The notes beneath the pieces are model-generated. The model did not search any database and was not told the origin of the DNA. It worked only from the letters and a program-made list of their open reading frames with translations. From positions 105,804 to 169,803 of the forward strand of contig NZ_WTVQ01000006.1 of the NCBI RefSeq assembly GCF_012910955.1: a DNA stretch of 64,000 nt, read 5' to 3'. Below, piece by piece: positions 34,832-45,200 of the stretch. The position numbers and the translations under genes were made by a program. The number at the start of each line of letters is the position of its first letter. Positions within the stretch are counted from its first letter, which is position 1. Origin of the DNA: Aromatoleum diolicum. GTDB lineage: Bacteria > Pseudomonadota > Gammaproteobacteria > Burkholderiales > Rhodocyclaceae.

Positions 34832-37800
34832 TTGCTGCTCCCCGGCTTCTCGAGCCGCCACGAGATTGACAGGCGCAGGTCCGTGTCCTTGTCGAGTTGG
34901 GCGTGCAGATCATCGAGCAGCGCCAACGCCTGAGTGCTTTCAAGATCAGCCGCAGCGGATTCCTGGACGATCACCGGCGGCTTGGGCGCCGGCCGGCCGG
35001 GTGAAACCGGCGTCGGCTCTGTCGGGGGCAGCGGCGGCGTCACCGGCCCGGGAGGCGTCGGTGGCGGTGGCGGCGCCACGGTCAGCAAGCGCACGGCCTT
35101 GATGCGCTGGTCATCGAGCGCCGCCTTCAGCCCAATCGCATGCTCATCGGCAGCCAGCGTCTCGCACACCTTGGCGACGATCGCCCGCGCCGCGGCTTGC
35201 CGCTCGTCGGTCAGCGCCTTCATCGCCTCGAAGATGTCCCAGGCTCCGTTGCGAACCGCTTCATCCAGTTCGCGTGCCTTGACCAGCGTCTGGCGCATGG
35301 CGACCTCGGAGGACTCGATCGTCGCGCCGGCAAGGGTCGTGACGACCGCCGCGCCTTCGGCACTCAACAGCCCGGCTAGCAAGGCCAGCGCCGAACGTGC
35401 CGTTTGCAGACGATGATTGTCGCCGGCAGCCGGGAACAAGGCCGACTTTTCGTTCAGCGTCTTGACCAGGCTGCCTATCGGGTCCCGCGCCTCACGCGCC
35501 TTGGCCTGAACTTCCTCGACCAGCTTGGCGACGTTGCCGGCGTTACGCGATGTAGGAATCGTCAACCCGAACAGCGCGGCGGCACGTTTGCAGGCGGCCT
35601 CCCAGTCGCCGGGTTCGGGCAGCGTCTGCTCGCGCAGTTCCAGGTCGTCTGGCATCTGGTCGATGCTTGGCATGTAGGGGGCATTGCCGCGCACGAAGCT
35701 GCGGTTGGTCTGGCCGGCGAAGCTGAGGATGATCAGGTTCTGCGCTTCGGCCGGCAGCCCCATCGCCAGCGGTTGGTCCATCCACTTGCGCAGATTGGCG
35801 ACCGTGATCGGGGCTCCCTCTTTGGCCTGCTCGCGGAGGAAGTGCGAGCGCCAATGGTCCCCGAGCACGAAGTGGGTTTCGCCGGTCTTGCCCAGCTGCA
35901 CCGGGTCGGCGATCGAGCGGATCAGTTGTCGCACTACACGATCCCCGACCGGGGCGCGGCCGTCGGCGGTGCCGATGGCACGCTCCAGTTCCGGCCAGAC
36001 CTTCTTCACCGCGACAGGCTTAACCTCGGCGTCGAAGACCGGATGCGCCGGAAATTGGTGCCTGAAGAGCTGGTCGAGCAAGGCTTCGAACGCCGATTTC
36101 AGGTTCGCCCCTACGGGCGGCAGAGGTGTCAGCGTCTGGTCCAGCGAACGGAACTGATCTTCGGGCGCCATCGGGTTCACCACGGCGTCGCGCGAGTCGC
36201 CGGCGATGCCGTAGGCCACCTCCAGGTACTGCCGAACCCGCTGCTGCAACTGGTCACGCTGGTTGCGCAGCAGCGCCTGTGCCGGCCCGCGATCGACCAG
36301 CGCCAGGTGGGCAGCCAGTTCGTTGAAGCGCTCCCCGGTCAGGATGTAGTCCAGCACCACCAGACGTCCCAGGTCATGCTGCGCCTTGGCGCTGAAGAAC
36401 GACGGCATCCACACCAACGTCTGTGTGTCGTCGCCGCGATAGTCGGCCAGACGGGCAAGGTCGTCTGCCGGGGTGAACCTCGGGTCGTCGAACGGGAAGT
36501 CAATGACCACCGTCCAGGTGCCCGGGCGCCCGCGCAGCTTTTCGTCCGACATCTCGCGGACGTTCTCGAACAGCACCTCGACCTCGCGCTTCGTCCCACG
36601 CCACAGCACCGGGTAGGTGGCGAACAGGTCATTGGTGTCGGTGACGCCGAGTTGCTCGAACAGCATCTCGCGCACACGGCGCCGCCGGTTGCCGGGGTTG
36701 TCGCTGGAGGCGGCCGGCCCGCGCACGATGGGCTCGATATCGACGCCGGTGACCTGGATCGAGATCAGGGAGTTGGTGTCGTCGGTGACCTTGATCTCGC
36801 CGATGTCGGCTGCCCACTCCTTGCACTTGCGCAGTACGTCCTGGGTCTCGCGACCAGGGATAGGCGAGCGGATCGTGCCATGGTTCAGTGCGGCCAGACG
36901 TTGCGCCGTCAGGGCTTTCAACGAATCGACTTCGGGCACCAGCGCGCTCAGCAGCAGCGTCTTGATCAGCCGCGCATCGTTGCGCAGCGCCCGGGCCTTG
37001 GCCGGGTCGGCATCGCCGATGCGGATGTTCTCCCAGGTCACGCCATGCTGCCGCTCCAGATGCGGCAGCAGCTTCTGCTTGTAGAGCCGCTTGGCGTTGT
37101 CGAAGTGAATGCGCATCGCCTCCGAGAAGGGCTCATCGCCGTCGGCGATCACGTCGAACAAGTCGCCGACCGGAATGATTTGGCCCAGTTCCAGGTCGTC
37201 ACGCCGATCCACCAGGAGCTGCAGCATCAGCTTCAAGGCCGTGCGCTCGCGCTGCAAGGCCGCCGATACAGCGATCAGGGTCTGCACCAGCGCAGGGCTG
37301 AACGGGTAGACCTTGCGGAACATCTCCTTGTCGGCGGTCTCCGTCAGCAGCGTATTCCAGACCTCGGGCCTGACCTTCTGGAATTCATCGAAGGCGTTGC
37401 CCAGCGTCTGCCGCGCCGCTTCGGAAGTTGGTCGGAGGACCCGCTTCTCGGCGATCGCTGGCAGGTTGCGGTCTTCCAGCGTGATGCGATGGAAGCGTGC
37501 CTCCCAGTGGCGCAGCACGTCGCTGAACTGCAATTGCAGCGAGCCGGCGAGGTTCTCGCCCACCAGTTCGCGCAGGTCGCGCTGTCGCGCGACAAAGCTG
37601 ACCAAGGGAATCGGGCGGTCGGCGTTGCCGGCCTCGACTAGTTTGACGAGCTTGGTGCCCTCGCTGCTGACAAAGCTCACATCGGCTGCCCGGCTGGCCA
37701 GCCACAGGATCAGCTCGTCGAGGAACAGGATCACCGCGTCGTAGCCGAGCGCCTTGGCGTGGCGGCTCATGATGCTGAGGCCATCGTCGAGTGGCACGAA

Positions 37801-38526
37801 GGCCTCGCCGCGGCTCTCGGCCACGTCGGCGATGGCCGTGAAGTAGCGGCTGATCAGGTCACCGACCAGGCGCACACGGTCGTCGCCGCTCGGCGGCTCC
37901 AGCATCGCGGCTTCGAAGCTCGCGGCGTCCCAGCCACCGCTCAGGTCACCCCAGCCGCTGTCGTCGCCGCCGCCGGCGTCCGAGCCTTCGTTCAGGTCAC
38001 GGAAGAAGGCCTCATCGCCGATGCGATTGCGCATACGCACCGCATCCTCGAACAGGCGCTCCGAAAGATAGAAACCCGGGATCGGCGCATCCGGATGCCG
38101 CTTGCGCACGAACTCGGCGTAGCCGCCGAGGATCGCCGACTCCATACTGCGCGCGCCGATCATGTGATACGGCACGAGCAGGAATTTGCGGTCCTGCGTC
38201 CAACCGTTGTGCTGGGCGACGACGTTGGCCAGCTCGGGCATCGACCGCGCCGACACATTGTTGTCGAGCAGCAGGTTGAGAACTGCCATGAAGTGGCTCT
38301 TGCCGGAGCCGAAACTGCCATGCAGATACGCCGCCTTGCTGGTGCCCCCCTGGACCGACTGCTTGATGAAGGTCAGCGCGTCGTTGAAGCAGGCGTTGAG
38401 TTGCGTCGTCACGACGTAGTCGCGCAGCGTCGCTTCGGCATGCGCCACGCCGTCGGCCAGCTTCAGGACGAAGTCGCCCTGATGCACCTGCTCCGGGATC
38501 GCAATCAGTTCTCTGATCAGTGTCAT
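34828..38526 (-). CDS. pglY: BREX type 2 ATPase PglY
   Basis: This 1232-residue protein is the large AAA-type ATPase PglY, the type 2 counterpart of BrxC. Walker A GSFGSGKS is at residues 70-77 and Walker B VILFLDELILWL is near 265. The long middle part is helical. A Pro-rich linker (about 1160-1195, with PPPPPTPPGPVTPP) precedes a short C-terminal tail. The start ATG 38526 gives MTLIRELIAIPEQVHQGDFVLKL, a typical PglY opening. It follows pglX by about 50 bases and overlaps pglZ. It probably forms the ATP-driven core of the exclusion complex. Confidence 0.9.
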   Translation of the reverse strand: MTLIRELIAIPEQVHQGDFVLKLADGVAHAEATLRDYVVTTQLNACFNDALTFIKQSVQGGTSKAAYLHGSFGSGKSHFMAVLNLLLDNNVSARSMPELANVVAQHNGWTQDRKFLLVPYHMIGARSMESAILGGYAEFVRKRHPDAPIPGFYLSERLFEDAVRMRNRIGDEAFFRDLNEGSDAGGGDDSGWGDLSGGWDAASFEAAMLEPPSGDDRVRLVGDLISRYFTAIADVAESRGEAFVPLDDGLSIMSRHAKALGYDAVILFLDELILWLASRAADVSFVSSEGTKLVKLVEAGNADRPIPLVSFVARQRDLRELVGENLAGSLQLQFSDVLRHWEARFHRITLEDRNLPAIAEKRVLRPTSEAARQTLGNAFDEFQKVRPEVWNTLLTETADKEMFRKVYPFSPALVQTLIAVSAALQRERTALKLMLQLLVDRRDDLELGQIIPVGDLFDVIADGDEPFSEAMRIHFDNAKRLYKQKLLPHLERQHGVTWENIRIGDADPAKARALRNDARLIKTLLLSALVPEVDSLKALTAQRLAALNHGTIRSPIPGRETQDVLRKCKEWAADIGEIKVTDDTNSLISIQVTGVDIEPIVRGPAASSDNPGNRRRRVREMLFEQLGVTDTNDLFATYPVLWRGTKREVEVLFENVREMSDEKLRGRPGTWTVVIDFPFDDPRFTPADDLARLADYRGDDTQTLVWMPSFFSAKAQHDLGRLVVLDYILTGERFNELAAHLALVDRGPAQALLRNQRDQLQQRVRQYLEVAYGIAGDSRDAVVNPMAPEDQFRSLDQTLTPLPPVGANLKSAFEALLDQLFRHQFPAHPVFDAEVKPVAVKKVWPELERAIGTADGRAPVGDRVVRQLIRSIADPVQLGKTGETHFVLGDHWRSHFLREQAKEGAPITVANLRKWMDQPLAMGLPAEAQNLIILSFAGQTNRSFVRGNAPYMPSIDQMPDDLELREQTLPEPGDWEAACKRAAALFGLTIPTSRNAGNVAKLVEEVQAKAREARDPIGSLVKTLNEKSALFPAAGDNHRLQTARSALALLAGLLSAEGAAVVTTLAGATIESSEVAMRQTLVKARELDEAVRNGAWDIFEAMKALTDERQAAARAIVAKVCETLAADEHAIGLKAALDDQRIKAVRLLTVAPPPPPTPPGPVTPPLPPTEPTPVSPGRPAPKPPVIVQESAAADLESTQALALLDDLHAQLDKDTDLRLSISWRLEKPGSSK

Positions 38527-38575
38527 GGTTGTTGTCTTCCCTGAGTCTGGCGTCTGGCCTGATACGTCGTTTCGT

Positions 38576-41500
38576 TCATGCTGATTTCTTGCGTCCGCGC
38601 TTGGCAGCGCTTGCTGCCGGCTTCCAGGCGCGCAGGTCGTCGAGCGTGAATTGCAGCGCCCGTGCTTCGTCGGTCACGAAGCTTTCGTAGTAGTCGCCCA
38701 TGCGCGCGCCGAAATCGGGGTTCATGTCGTTGTGCCATTGCTTGAGCCAGGGCACCAGTTCGAGCAAACCTGCGAGCACGGGTTGTAGCCGCTCACGGCT
38801 CCATCCTTCTCGTTCCTTCATGTCGATGAAGTAGCTGGCCAAGGCCGTGGCTTGCTGCAGGTGGTCCCAGCCAGCCCAGGCGATGGTGAGGCTACCGTCG
38901 GCGCCGCGTTCGCAGCCGGGGTAGCTGATCCAACGCTCTTTGGGTACGTCTAGGGCACCACGCTGGCGCCAGTAATCAGTCTTTCGGAAGTCCTTCCCTT
39001 GGTATCTTGGCGGCACCAATGCCTTGCCGACTTTCTCACCCGCATCCTCGCGGCGCTGCACATCCCAAGTACCCTCCCATTGGGCGCGCTTTCGCATGCC
39101 GCTGTCGGTGTAGCGCAGCACTGGCAGGAAGGGCACCGCCTCACTGGAAACCAGTTCAAACACGACTTGGCTAGGATCGAAGTCCACATGTCCTGCGAAG
39201 AGTGCTGATATTTGCATGAATTGGGGATCATGCCTGGCGGAGTCGGCCACGCGGCGAATAGAACTTAGCTGTGCCGGCTGATCGGCGCTTGCGGTCCAGT
39301 ACCGTGGCGACTCCAGCCGGTCCAACAACCAGTCGCGCAGCGCGGCGCGTTCCAATGCCTCCCACGAGGACAAGTTCCAGCGGCGCTTGTATTCAGGGCG
39401 TTCAATCAGGCCGATGTTGCGATCGCTCTCGATCAGTACGAGGCGGCGCTGCACAACGCGGCGATAGTCCTCGGGCCAGCGACTCGGGAGTTCAGTGACT
39501 GGCGTCGAGCCGTGGCGTTCGAACCATGTGGTCTGCTCGACCCCAGCCGCGACGCGACGAGCAAGCGCGATCTCGAAGGCACGCTCACCCAGCGCCACTT
39601 CGGGTGGCGCACTGTGCTCGAAATCGGACGCATCGCTGGCGGCAGGCAGCAATCCATAGAGACGGTAGCAGCGCCAATCAAGCTCTTCCTGAATGGCAAT
39701 CATCTGGCGGCGGATCTCGCATGCGTGCGCACGAGCGGAGTCCAAGCTGGTTTGTGTCGGAAGAACCTGCGTTCCGGCGTCGTCGGCCGCCAGTAGCGCT
39801 GCTGGTAGTGATGCAGCGAACCGGCGTGAATCGGTATCGAGGCGAGCGGAAAGGTCAGTTGGGTAGCTTGCGGCGAGCGGGAAATCCGTAAGCCCTGTAC
39901 TTGTGAACTCGAAAAAGTCCTCGAACGCATCAGTTCGCTGGCGAGCACCATGCTGATCAACTGTGCTCCCTTTGTTGTGGAATATTTGCTTCATCCAGAA
40001 GCAGGCCACGGAAGAGTTAAGTAATCCGAGCAGTCCCAAGTGCTCGTCCTCGCTGGTTCCGGCTGGCAACTTGATCACCGGCGCCGTCCGGTTGAAGATC
40101 TTGCCGCCACGGTCGAGGACGAAGTGGTTGTGGGTGGCCACGAAGGCGAACGTGATGGTCAGCGGGGTTGCAAACCGGTTTTTGAAGAACATCGAGTACT
40201 CAAACCACTCAAGGCCGCGTTCGAGTTGCGATTTCCCATACGCCACTCTGCGGGAGAGCCCGGTCTTGTAGGGCCAAAGAGCCCGTTCGGTTGCACGAGC
40301 GCAGGTGGCTTCAAACCCTGGCGTTCCGTAGGGCCAGAGTGCAACAGTGGCCGAGTCGATGGACCAATCGCGCACGCACTCTCCGGATACTGCCGGTTTC
40401 GTATGGCTCGGGTCGATTCCCGAGCGACGGAGAGTTGACTCACCAAGTAGGTACGCATCGTCCTCTCGCGTAACGACTCCAAAACCAAGGTCGGCGCCAA
40501 GATCCTTAAGGCGACCGCTTGCTGGCTCGTCGAGTTGCTCTCGCAGTTCGGAGGCACCACCCCCGCCAATGCTCCATGGGTGTTTGCCAAAAGTCGCACG
40601 CCCCGTGTCGCTCACGCTGACGAACTCGCTCTCCGACCCCGCCCGGTCGATCTGCCCGACGATAGCCGACCACACCAGCCCCTGTGCCGGGTCGCCTGGA
40701 GTGCTGGGTTCGCCCTTGATGCCCATCACTGTTCGTACGCCGTCGCCCACCGGCGCACGGTGCCGGCCAAACAGGATGACCGTTGGCGTGCCATGACCAG
40801 GAATGTAGGCGCCCGAGGTGTCAACCACGTGGCTCAGGTCCAGACGCGGCAGCACCTGCTCGATCAGCTTGCTGCCGAACTCGCGTTTCATGAACGAGTT
40901 GGCGGTGATCAGGCCGACGAAGCCGGCGCTCTGGCCATCGCGCCCCGTCAGTGCCAGTTCGAAGAAGCGTTCCGTGAACGGTGCGCCGAGCGAATACTGG
41001 CGGTGGCAGCTGGCGTACTGCTTGCGATAGGCTGTACTCAGCGCGGCGTCCTTGACGACGATATAGGGCGGGTTTCCGACCACCGCGTGATATTGCCGAC
41101 CCAGGATGGCCTGTACCTCAGCCAGATCTTCACTGGCGTAGGCGTGTGCGAGACCGGTTTCAGCGAAGTGCTCGGCGCTCTGAAACATGTCGTCTGTGGC
41201 GGTCAATCCAAAGCGCTTACCGTGCAGCAGGCTGTCGCCAATGGCGACATGAATCCTGAAGTCCAGCGCCTCGGCCATACGGTGCACATCGCTGGCCTGC
41301 AATGCAGCCAACAGCAGGCGGAAACGCGAAATCGCCACCGCGAACGGATTCAGGTCAACGCCTGCGACTGCGTCCAACGCTTTCTGTGCGATGTCGCGCC
41401 GATTGCGCCCAGGTTCGTTGCTCGACCACTCTTCGACCAGGCGATGAAATCCTCCAAGCAGGAAGTGCCCCGACCCGCAGGTGGGATCGATCATCCGCAC

Positions 41501-42202
41501 TTCGCGATAGCCGAACTCCCGAATGGCCGGCGTCAAAGTCCGGTCGAGAATGAATTCCTCGACGAACTCGGGCGTCTGCAGCAGCGCATAGCGCTTGCGC
41601 GTGGCCTCGCTCAGGTCCTGGTAGAGGTCACCAAGGAAGCGCGTGTTCCAGGTCGGGTCGGTAAAGTCGCGAATCAGTGCCCCGGAATCGGCGGCAACCT
41701 CCTGCCAGAACTGCATCACCGCCATCGCCGCGTCACCGCTGACGCCCAGACGAAATACCGGGTTGTGCGCTTCGTCGAAAAAGGTGTGGAGGCCCGGCAA
41801 GGCACCGGCCTCCTGAAAACACTCGATCAGGTAGTCGCGATCGTTCTCGTGCGGGTGCTCGCGAAAGTAGGCGTCGTGCCGGTCGCGCGCCAAGGCCAGC
41901 CGGCCTGATTGCGGCGTGCCGCTGATCCACGGCCGATCCACCAGCCCGTTGTCTTCGATGAAGCGCAGGAAGACGCAGCTCAGCAGCCAATGCACGCCGG
42001 CCTGGGTGATGACCTGCTCGGCCCAGGATTCGAAGGTCTCTGCCGTGCGCTCGGCATCTCGCGCGGCCTGCCACTCGGCCTGCAATTGGGCGCGCAGTTC
42101 CGGCACCTCGCTCGCCGGGCTGAGGGCGCGTTCGCGCAGGTCGTCTTCCAGCCGCTTGAGCAGGCGGGTCAGGTCAGCGAGCAGGACTTTGGCAGCTATC
42201 AT
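38576..42202 (-). CDS. pglX: BREX adenine-specific DNA methyltransferase PglX
   Basis: This 1208-residue protein is a class I N6-adenine methyltransferase. The SAM-binding motif DPTCGSG is at about 239-245 and the catalytic NPPY at about 377-380 (VVGNPPYIVVK). Long N- and C-terminal regions provide target recognition. It modifies host DNA at a short non-palindromic site so that BREX can tell self from phage; the site cannot be read from sequence. In type 2 BREX it follows pglW, as here with a 32-base gap. It appears intact, with no phase-variable repeat tract seen in the gene. Confidence 0.92.
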   Translation of the reverse strand: MIAAKVLLADLTRLLKRLEDDLRERALSPASEVPELRAQLQAEWQAARDAERTAETFESWAEQVITQAGVHWLLSCVFLRFIEDNGLVDRPWISGTPQSGRLALARDRHDAYFREHPHENDRDYLIECFQEAGALPGLHTFFDEAHNPVFRLGVSGDAAMAVMQFWQEVAADSGALIRDFTDPTWNTRFLGDLYQDLSEATRKRYALLQTPEFVEEFILDRTLTPAIREFGYREVRMIDPTCGSGHFLLGGFHRLVEEWSSNEPGRNRRDIAQKALDAVAGVDLNPFAVAISRFRLLLAALQASDVHRMAEALDFRIHVAIGDSLLHGKRFGLTATDDMFQSAEHFAETGLAHAYASEDLAEVQAILGRQYHAVVGNPPYIVVKDAALSTAYRKQYASCHRQYSLGAPFTERFFELALTGRDGQSAGFVGLITANSFMKREFGSKLIEQVLPRLDLSHVVDTSGAYIPGHGTPTVILFGRHRAPVGDGVRTVMGIKGEPSTPGDPAQGLVWSAIVGQIDRAGSESEFVSVSDTGRATFGKHPWSIGGGGASELREQLDEPASGRLKDLGADLGFGVVTREDDAYLLGESTLRRSGIDPSHTKPAVSGECVRDWSIDSATVALWPYGTPGFEATCARATERALWPYKTGLSRRVAYGKSQLERGLEWFEYSMFFKNRFATPLTITFAFVATHNHFVLDRGGKIFNRTAPVIKLPAGTSEDEHLGLLGLLNSSVACFWMKQIFHNKGSTVDQHGARQRTDAFEDFFEFTSTGLTDFPLAASYPTDLSARLDTDSRRFAASLPAALLAADDAGTQVLPTQTSLDSARAHACEIRRQMIAIQEELDWRCYRLYGLLPAASDASDFEHSAPPEVALGERAFEIALARRVAAGVEQTTWFERHGSTPVTELPSRWPEDYRRVVQRRLVLIESDRNIGLIERPEYKRRWNLSSWEALERAALRDWLLDRLESPRYWTASADQPAQLSSIRRVADSARHDPQFMQISALFAGHVDFDPSQVVFELVSSEAVPFLPVLRYTDSGMRKRAQWEGTWDVQRREDAGEKVGKALVPPRYQGKDFRKTDYWRQRGALDVPKERWISYPGCERGADGSLTIAWAGWDHLQQATALASYFIDMKEREGWSRERLQPVLAGLLELVPWLKQWHNDMNPDFGARMGDYYESFVTDEARALQFTLDDLRAWKPAASAAKRGRKKSA

Positions 42203-42234
42203 CGGTGGGTTTCATTCGTGCGCATTTTCTGCGT

Positions 42235-45200
42235 TCAAGCCGCTGAGGCGGCGCGGTGCAGGTTCTTGGCCCAGGCGACGGGAACGTTCGCCCACTGGGT
42301 GGAGGTGATGACTGGTACCGGTACGTCGTCGACGGTGGGCAGACCGGTCGCCGCCATCGGCAGCAGCATCCACAGGCTGGCCAGCTTGCCCGGCCGGCCG
42401 ACTTCGTCACGCAGGTCGTCGATCAGCGGCATCAGGCCGTAGCGGGCGATCAGGCCGGAATTGACCAGCAGCACCGGGGCGGTGGCTTCGAGCAGCGCCT
42501 GCTTCACTTGCGGCAGCGCCTTGTGCACCAGGCGCATCAGCCGGCTCCAGTCGGTGCTGGTCGGTGCGGCTCCGTCGGCCATCAGCACGACATTCCAGTT
42601 GACCTTCATCGCCGCCGCCTGCTGGCGCAATGCCTTGAGCATCAGCGTGTCGAAGCTCACGCGCTGGCGACCGAAGCGGCGGAGCAACTCGGCTTCGACA
42701 TGGTGCGCGAGACGCGGCTCGACGGTCAGAACGAGAAAGCCGCCGGCTTTGTGGGCGTAGGCGAGACGATCTTCCAGCTTCTGCGCCTCGATCGCCGGGG
42801 CGGAGGCTTCGTCGGTGCCCCTGTCATGGACTGGCAAGCCGCACTCGACGGCGGTGCCTGCGCGGGAGTATTGGGTGGTGCTGCCGGCCGACGGGCCAAG
42901 CGCTTGCGTCGAGGGCACGTAGCCCGGGCCGGCCGGGGCATCATCACGCCAGACCAAAAGCGCGCCTACGTCGGCCAGTAGCGTGTCGAGCAGCGGGCGT
43001 CGCGGCAGGGGCTGCGCTTCAGGGTAGCGACCGGCCACCCGGTCTTGCACATCCTTCAGCTTGAGGAAACGAACTCCCATCAGCGCGCCGAGCGATTGGC
43101 GCAGCGCCAGCGAGGCGGCCATGCCGCGCGGATAGATCTCCTGCCGGCTGGACAGCGCCGCCCGCTGCGAGGAGGCGGTGGCCAGGCGCAGCAGGCGCGG
43201 GGCCGAGAGCGCCGGATTGGCCTCCGGGGCGGGCACCGACTCCAGCGTTTCGAGGGCTCGCTGCGGCGTCAGCAAGGGTTCGGCTTGCGCGCAGGCGTCG
43301 GCCGAAGAGCCGAGCCGACGGGCGTATTCGGCCAGCTCGGCCGAAACGGCGATCAGCGGCAAGGGACGGTGTTCGAATTCCTGAAAACGCAGGCGCTCCA
43401 GATGAGCTTCGGCCTCGCAGCAGGCGCGGACCACGGCGGTCGCGAGGCGCATGCGCTCGGCATCATCTTGAGATGCGCAGCCGCGCATGGCGAGCAATGC
43501 CGACGCCAGCTCGGGCACCGTCATCACTCCGCCCTGGGTGGAGAGCAGGCTTTCGAAGTGATTGCGCAATTCGGTGAGCTGCGGAGTCTTCAGCCAACGC
43601 TCGCGGGCTTTCAGCAAGGCGGTGGAAACGTCGTTGCGGTCGATGGAAAGCGCTTTGGCGGCAACGCCCAGCGGCGTCCATAACGTCGAGCCTTCGGCCT
43701 CTTCCAGGCCGAGGTAGATCGCCAGCGCGGTTTCTTCGGGACGGTCGTCGCCGGCCGGCCGGCGTGGCAGCAACTGCGCCGCCAACTCGTTGACGCTGAT
43801 GGCGCCGGCGGATGCAGAATCGTCGTCGGCCTCATGCAGCGTCGGGCGGCCTTGCACGAGGTCGGGCCGGATGGCGGCCAGGGCTTTGGCCTTGAGGCGG
43901 ATTTCCTTGCGGATGCGATCGCCGACGCCGCGCAAGTAGCGGAATCGCACGCGATCGACGGCCAGCAGTTCCCGCGCGTTGTGGATCGCCATCGCTTCGA
44001 GCACGTTCTGCGCTTCGACGCTGTAGCCGAGTTCGGCCATATTGGTGCTGGCGGTGGCCAGACGGGCGACGGCTTCGAACGGGTCGGCAGACTGCTGGCT
44101 CGCCGCTGCACCGGCCTCAAAGATCCGGCGCCAGTCGCGCAGCATCTCTTCGGCGTTGTCGAAGCGCTTGAGGGGGTTGCGGTTTAGCGCTTTGGCGAAG
44201 AAGACGGTGAAACCGTCGCGCAGCAAGGGGTCGAAGCGCTCGGTGGCCAGCGTGGCTTCGCAATCGAGCATCGAAGGCTGCGTCTTGCCGTCGCCCCAGC
44301 GCGGCGTTATGCCCGTGACCATTTCGTGCAACGTGACGGCGAGCGCAAAACGCTCGGCTTGCAGATCCCAGCGCACAGGTTTGCGCAGCGATAGGAAGGG
44401 ATCGAGATAGGGGTGCGTGCCAGCTGAGATGTTTTCGGCCGAGCTACGGGTGAGCGAGAAATCGAACAGCACCAGTTGCAGCTTGCCGCGGGTGCCGGCC
44501 TGCGACATGCCGATGTTGTCGGGCTTGATGTCGCGGTGGGCGACGCCTTGCTGATCGAGGTAGTCGACCGCCTGGATCAGTTCCTCGCCGAAGCGTTGCA
44601 GGAGGTCGAGCGAAAGACGGGCTTCTTCGCGGATACGGTCGGCCAGGGTTTTTTCGCCCGCCTTGCGCATGAGCAGTGCCGTCCGACCGTTGACGGTGAG
44701 CGTGCGCTGCCACTCGACGATGTTCGGGTGACGGAGTTTCGACAGCGCATCGCCCTCGCCGGTGAGGCGGTCATTTAGGCTGGCGTCGAGCGCGACCTTC
44801 AGGACCATCTCTTCGCTGCTGCCATCCTCTCGGACCAGAAGCACATCCGCCGACGAGCCTCGTCCCATTTTGCGGATGACCGTGAAGCCACCTTCGATGC
44901 GCTCGTCGGGTCGTGCTTCGGCCGGGTCGACGGTGGCTTCAGGTTCAGGGGTCGTGAGCTCATCGACCACCATGTCGAGGTCCTGCAGGAACTCGTCGAT
45001 GGTGCCGTAGCGGCCCATCACATCGGGGTTGGTGCTGTACTGAATGAGGTCTTGCAGTTGTTTTCCGCAGCCATCCAGCACGTCAGATAGACGCAGGCCT
45101 TGCCCAATGCGAAGCTTCTCGGCTAGTTCCAAAACCGAGCCTGCTGGCGGTCGGCCGGAGAACACGTGATAGGTGATGGCGCCAAGCGAGAACACGTCCA

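Noticed and set aside
32198..38544. Long plus-strand frames antisense to pglZ and pglY (up to 745 codons)
   Set aside because: They are Arg/Gln/His-rich shadows of GC-rich genes on the other strand, with no recognisable domain and no spacing of their own.
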